Part shown: piece by piece, positions 6,926 to 8,603 of the stretch
How positions within the stretch are numbered: the stretch's first letter is position 1
Layout of the letters: each line of letters opens with the position of its first letter
Assembly (NCBI GenBank): GCA_012520015.1
Contig: JAAYPD010000316.1
Coordinates: forward strand, 1-8,603
DNA length: 8,603 nucleotides
Direction of reading: 5' to 3'
Source of the DNA: Methanomicrobiales archaeon
GTDB taxonomy: Archaea > Halobacteriota > Methanomicrobia > Methanomicrobiales > Methanospirillaceae
Translations under genes and position numbers: made by a program
The notes under the pieces: generated by a model
What the model saw: the letters and a program-made list of their open reading frames with translations, nothing else
Told to the model about the DNA's origin: nothing
Databases searched by the model: none

Positions 6926-7011
6926 GATGATACCATAATCATATCTTCAAAGAAAAATGAAAATTGTGGCAGATACTCTGCAGTGAATAATTAACAGACA
7001 TTAATCCGCCT

Positions 7012-7028
7012 GACTGTATATATCAGTC
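7012..7028 (-). promoter_or_regulatory. TATA box of the ATPase gene inside an inverted repeat
   Basis: GACTG (7012-7016) and CAGTC (7024-7028) are perfect 5-bp inverted arms around TATATAT (7017-7023). Read on the minus strand this gives a TATA box about 95 bases before the ATPase ATG, so the leader would be about 65-70 bases. Arms that bracket the TATA box suggest a site where a dimeric repressor would compete with TBP. This is a candidate only. Confidence 0.4.
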
Positions 7029-7116
7029 TGCATATCTGATGGCGAAAACTTTTTCATATTGTAACGAATGTATTAGCAGTGTTCATCCCTGAATTGAAAA
7101 CATGACACAGGAATAA

Positions 7117-7146
7117 CATGAAATGATTCACCGGTCTGATTTCATG
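7117..7146. repeat. 30-bp inverted repeat between the PII-like and ATPase genes
   Basis: CATGAAAT (7117-7124) and ATTTCATG (7139-7146) are perfect 8-bp inverted arms around a 14-base spacer that itself contains ACCGGT. The repeat lies about 90 bp upstream of the ATPase TATA box and just past the T7 run that may end the upstream operon. It could be an operator of the ATPase gene or a hairpin at the end of the operon transcript. Confidence 0.5.
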
Positions 7147-7149
7147 GGT

Positions 7150-7156
7150 AAAAAAC
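7150..7156 (-). terminator. oligo-U terminator of the DUF1538/PII-like operon
   Basis: An A7 run on the plus strand gives U7 in the minus-strand transcript, 43 bases after the stop codon of the PII-like gene. This is a typical archaeal termination tract and argues that the ATPase gene downstream has its own promoter. Confidence 0.45.
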
Positions 7157-7198
7157 AGATTTAAAGGAAGTTGTCAGAAGAACCGGGCCCTCAGTCTG

Positions 7199-7549
7199 TC
7201 ATTCTTTTGATTTGTTAGAAAACCCATGTGTCATGTGAACCCTGCCGGCAATTTTTTCAAGACTGATGACAAAAGCAATGCCCATTCCAGGCGTATCAAG
7301 TTCTGCAGCACTCTCAATCGCAGACAATATCGTATCAGTCTGTTCCATCTCCACTACGGTGAGGATGATCTCCTTCTCCGGCTCGATCGGGATACCAAAG
7401 ACTGACTGAGTCTCATGAATACCGGTCCCCCGGCCCATCATTATCGTCCCGCCTGATGCCCCTGCTTTACGTGAGGCCTGTATTACCCGCTCAGACCACC
7501 CTTTTTTTACAATTGTCACTATTAAATTTTTCTGTCCTTCATGAATCAT
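7199..7549 (-). CDS. PII-like regulatory protein paired with DUF1538 subunits
   Basis: A 116-aa protein with the layout of the PII signalling fold: beta strand 9-15, helix 18-30, strand 34-40, loop 41-58, strand 60-67, helix 70-83, strand 91-96. PII proteins form trimers that sense small molecules and bind a target such as a transporter. Here the T-loop region (GTGIHETQSVFGIPIEPE) has no Tyr, so uridylylation as in GlnB is not possible. The B-loop Gly/Lys motif is replaced by AELDTPGMG, so classic ATP/2-oxoglutarate sensing is doubtful. The glycine-rich GASGGTIMMGRGTG (30-43) stands out. Its start overlaps the DUF1538 gene by 11 bases and has a strong Shine-Dalgarno AAGGAG (7557-7562). It probably gates the DUF1538 pair; a nitrogen role should not be assumed. 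Confidence 0.82.
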   Translation of the reverse strand: MIHEGQKNLIVTIVKKGWSERVIQASRKAGASGGTIMMGRGTGIHETQSVFGIPIEPEKEIILTVVEMEQTDTILSAIESAAELDTPGMGIAFVISLEKIAGRVHMTHGFSNKSKE

Positions 7550-8279
7550 AATAGATCTCCTTCTTTTTCATTTTAAACATTATTCCAATGGCCAGCATCG
7601 TAAGGATCGGAGTAAGAAAGATAAATGCAACCATTCCAAATCCATCCAAAAGGGGATCTCTCCCAACCATAGTATCAGCGACACCTACCCCGAATGCCAT
7701 CAGAAAAGTAACTGACATCGGACCGGTGGCCAAACCTCCTGAATCAAACGCAATTCCAATGAAATCCGGGTCACTGAGATGGATGAGGATAAGCACAAGT
7801 ATGTATCCAAGTGCAATGATCGGAACAAAAGAAAAGCCATAAATTATCTTTATCATACCTATACTTACCGATACTCCAACTGCAAAGGAAAGGGCGTAAA
7901 GGACAAGAGTGCCCCTGATATAACCATTAGAAGAGGTCTCTATCTGGTCACTTAAGACACGGACCGCCGGTTCGGCATAGGTTGTCAAAAACCCAAGTGC
8001 AAAACCGAAAGGAATTATAATCCAGGTTTGTTCTATCGTTGCACAAATAGCGCCTATATTTTGTCCTGCCGGAAAGAATGCAATGTTTACCCCCTGGAAA
8101 AAAAGTACCAGCCCGATAAATGTGATGAATAACCCCTTGAACAGATTGATCACGTAATTTTTTGGCAATTTCAGAGAGAGAGCCTGCATTATGAGAAAGA
8201 AGACCACAAGTGGCAATAATGCCTGTACAACATCCATAAAAACAGTATCGATGTTTTCACTGATTGAAAGGTAGTTCAT
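7539..8279 (-). CDS. DUF1538 integral membrane protein, second subunit
   Basis: A 246-aa glycine-rich membrane protein of the DUF1538 family, whose biochemical role I do not know; a transporter or channel is likely. Membrane segments can be placed near 15-35, 45-67, 85-101, 123-146, 150-168, 188-204 and 214-235. Motifs are GFLTTYAEPAV (96-106), IAFDSGGLATGP (176-187) and GRDPLLDGFGMVAF (206-219). The C-terminal half aligns with the upstream DUF1538 protein, including IAFD.GG...GP and DGFG, so the two are paralogues and may assemble like two halves of one transporter. The ATG overlaps the upstream stop codon (ATGA). The basic tail KMKKKE faces the cytoplasm if the positive-inside rule holds, and it precedes the PII-like gene with an 11-base overlap. 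Confidence 0.85.
   Translation of the reverse strand: MNYLSISENIDTVFMDVVQALLPLVVFFLIMQALSLKLPKNYVINLFKGLFITFIGLVLFFQGVNIAFFPAGQNIGAICATIEQTWIIIPFGFALGFLTTYAEPAVRVLSDQIETSSNGYIRGTLVLYALSFAVGVSVSIGMIKIIYGFSFVPIIALGYILVLILIHLSDPDFIGIAFDSGGLATGPMSVTFLMAFGVGVADTMVGRDPLLDGFGMVAFIFLTPILTMLAIGIMFKMKKKEIYYDS
7557..7562 (-). promoter_or_regulatory. ribosome binding site of the PII-like gene
   Basis: AAGGAG on the minus strand lies 7 bases before the ATG at 7549, inside the end of the DUF1538 gene. It fixes the start codon and implies separate, strong translation of the regulator, as expected if it is needed in trimers. Confidence 0.75.
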
Positions 8280-8603
8280 GATGCAACAATCCCCATCAGC
8301 AGGATCCCGATAACCGAACCTACAGAGGCAAAGCCTACAAGGCCAAACCCATCAGTAATTGCAGAGCGGCCTCCAAGAACAGACGTGACACCAATCCCAA
8401 GCGAGAGAAATATCGGGCCATTAACAGGTCCTACCGTCACGCCCCCTCCGTCGAATGCAATCGGGACATATTCCTGTGGAGCAAAGAACAACAGAGCGAG
8501 TACAATCAGGTATCCGGCAGTAAAGAGATATGCCAGCGGAACATTGAAAACAATCCGGAGAATAGACGCTGCAACAAAAAAACCTCCACCAGTGGAGATG
8601 GCC
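8276..8603 (-). CDS. DUF1538 integral membrane protein, first subunit (5' end outside window)
   Basis: Only the last 108 codons are in the window; the frame is open to the edge. The visible part has a membrane segment ending in GYLIVLALLFFAP, then IAFDGGGVTVGP, a second segment (IFLSLGIGVTSVL), GGRSAITDGFGLVGFA and a final segment SVIGILLMGIVAS. This order matches the C-terminal half of the next gene product almost position by position, with the same spacing between the IAFD.GG and DGFG motifs, so both belong to DUF1538. The stop codon overlaps the next start by ATGA, which points to translational coupling and to equal amounts of the two subunits. The internal TTG near 8491 is not a believable start because the homology continues upstream of it. 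Confidence 0.85.
   Translation of the reverse strand, partial: AISTGGGFFVAASILRIVFNVPLAYLFTAGYLIVLALLFFAPQEYVPIAFDGGGVTVGPVNGPIFLSLGIGVTSVLGGRSAITDGFGLVGFASVGSVIGILLMGIVAS

Noticed and set aside
1..8603. CRISPR arrays, insertion sequences or integrase genes
   Set aside because: No regularly spaced direct repeats, no transposase or integrase motifs and no terminal inverted repeats were seen. The tRNA end at 64-71 is not repeated in the window as an attachment site would be.

Overview
The window looks like part of a methanogenic archaeon of the order Methanomicrobiales, most like Methanospirillum; the genus is an inference made without a search. Supporting points seen in the sequence are: a tRNA-Leu with no encoded CCA that ends in oligo-T tracts; archaeal TATA boxes placed so that transcripts would have almost no leader; secreted cysteine-rich proteins of a kind common in methanogens; and tight overlaps between genes.

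Layout. (1) 1-71 is the 3' part of a tRNA-Leu(UAA), cut by the window edge and followed by T-runs. (2) 72-371 has no gene but holds two perfect 15-nt palindromes. (3) 372-1010 (minus) is an unrecognised exported protein of 212 aa. (4) 1011-1497 has no intact gene. It carries a relic of 116 bp that is about 90% identical to the 3' end of the calcium ATPase gene further along the window, then nested inverted repeats and a TATA box. (5) 1498-4184 (plus) is a two-gene unit: an exported, multidomain papain-family (C1) cysteine protease, and a small exported DUF333-like cysteine-rich protein that overlaps it by ATGA. A doubtful short ORF with a strong ribosome binding site follows. (6) 4379-6925 (minus) is a complete type IIB (PMCA-like) P-type Ca2+ ATPase. 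(7) 7199-8603 (minus) is a three-gene run in which each gene overlaps the next: DUF1538 subunit (5' end outside the window), second DUF1538 subunit, PII-like regulator.

How the genes may work together. The protease and its partner are exported and translationally coupled, so they probably act together at the cell surface. The two DUF1538 proteins are homologous to each other over their C-terminal halves and probably form one membrane unit, likely a transporter or channel, controlled by the PII-like protein; the substrate is unknown. The ATPase exports Ca2+. It lies downstream on the same strand but has its own promoter-like sequence and is separated by an oligo-U terminator candidate. The two most interesting items are the DUF1538/DUF1538/PII-like set and the propeptide-less protease with its DUF333-like partner. 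The ATPase relic is the clearest unannotated signal.
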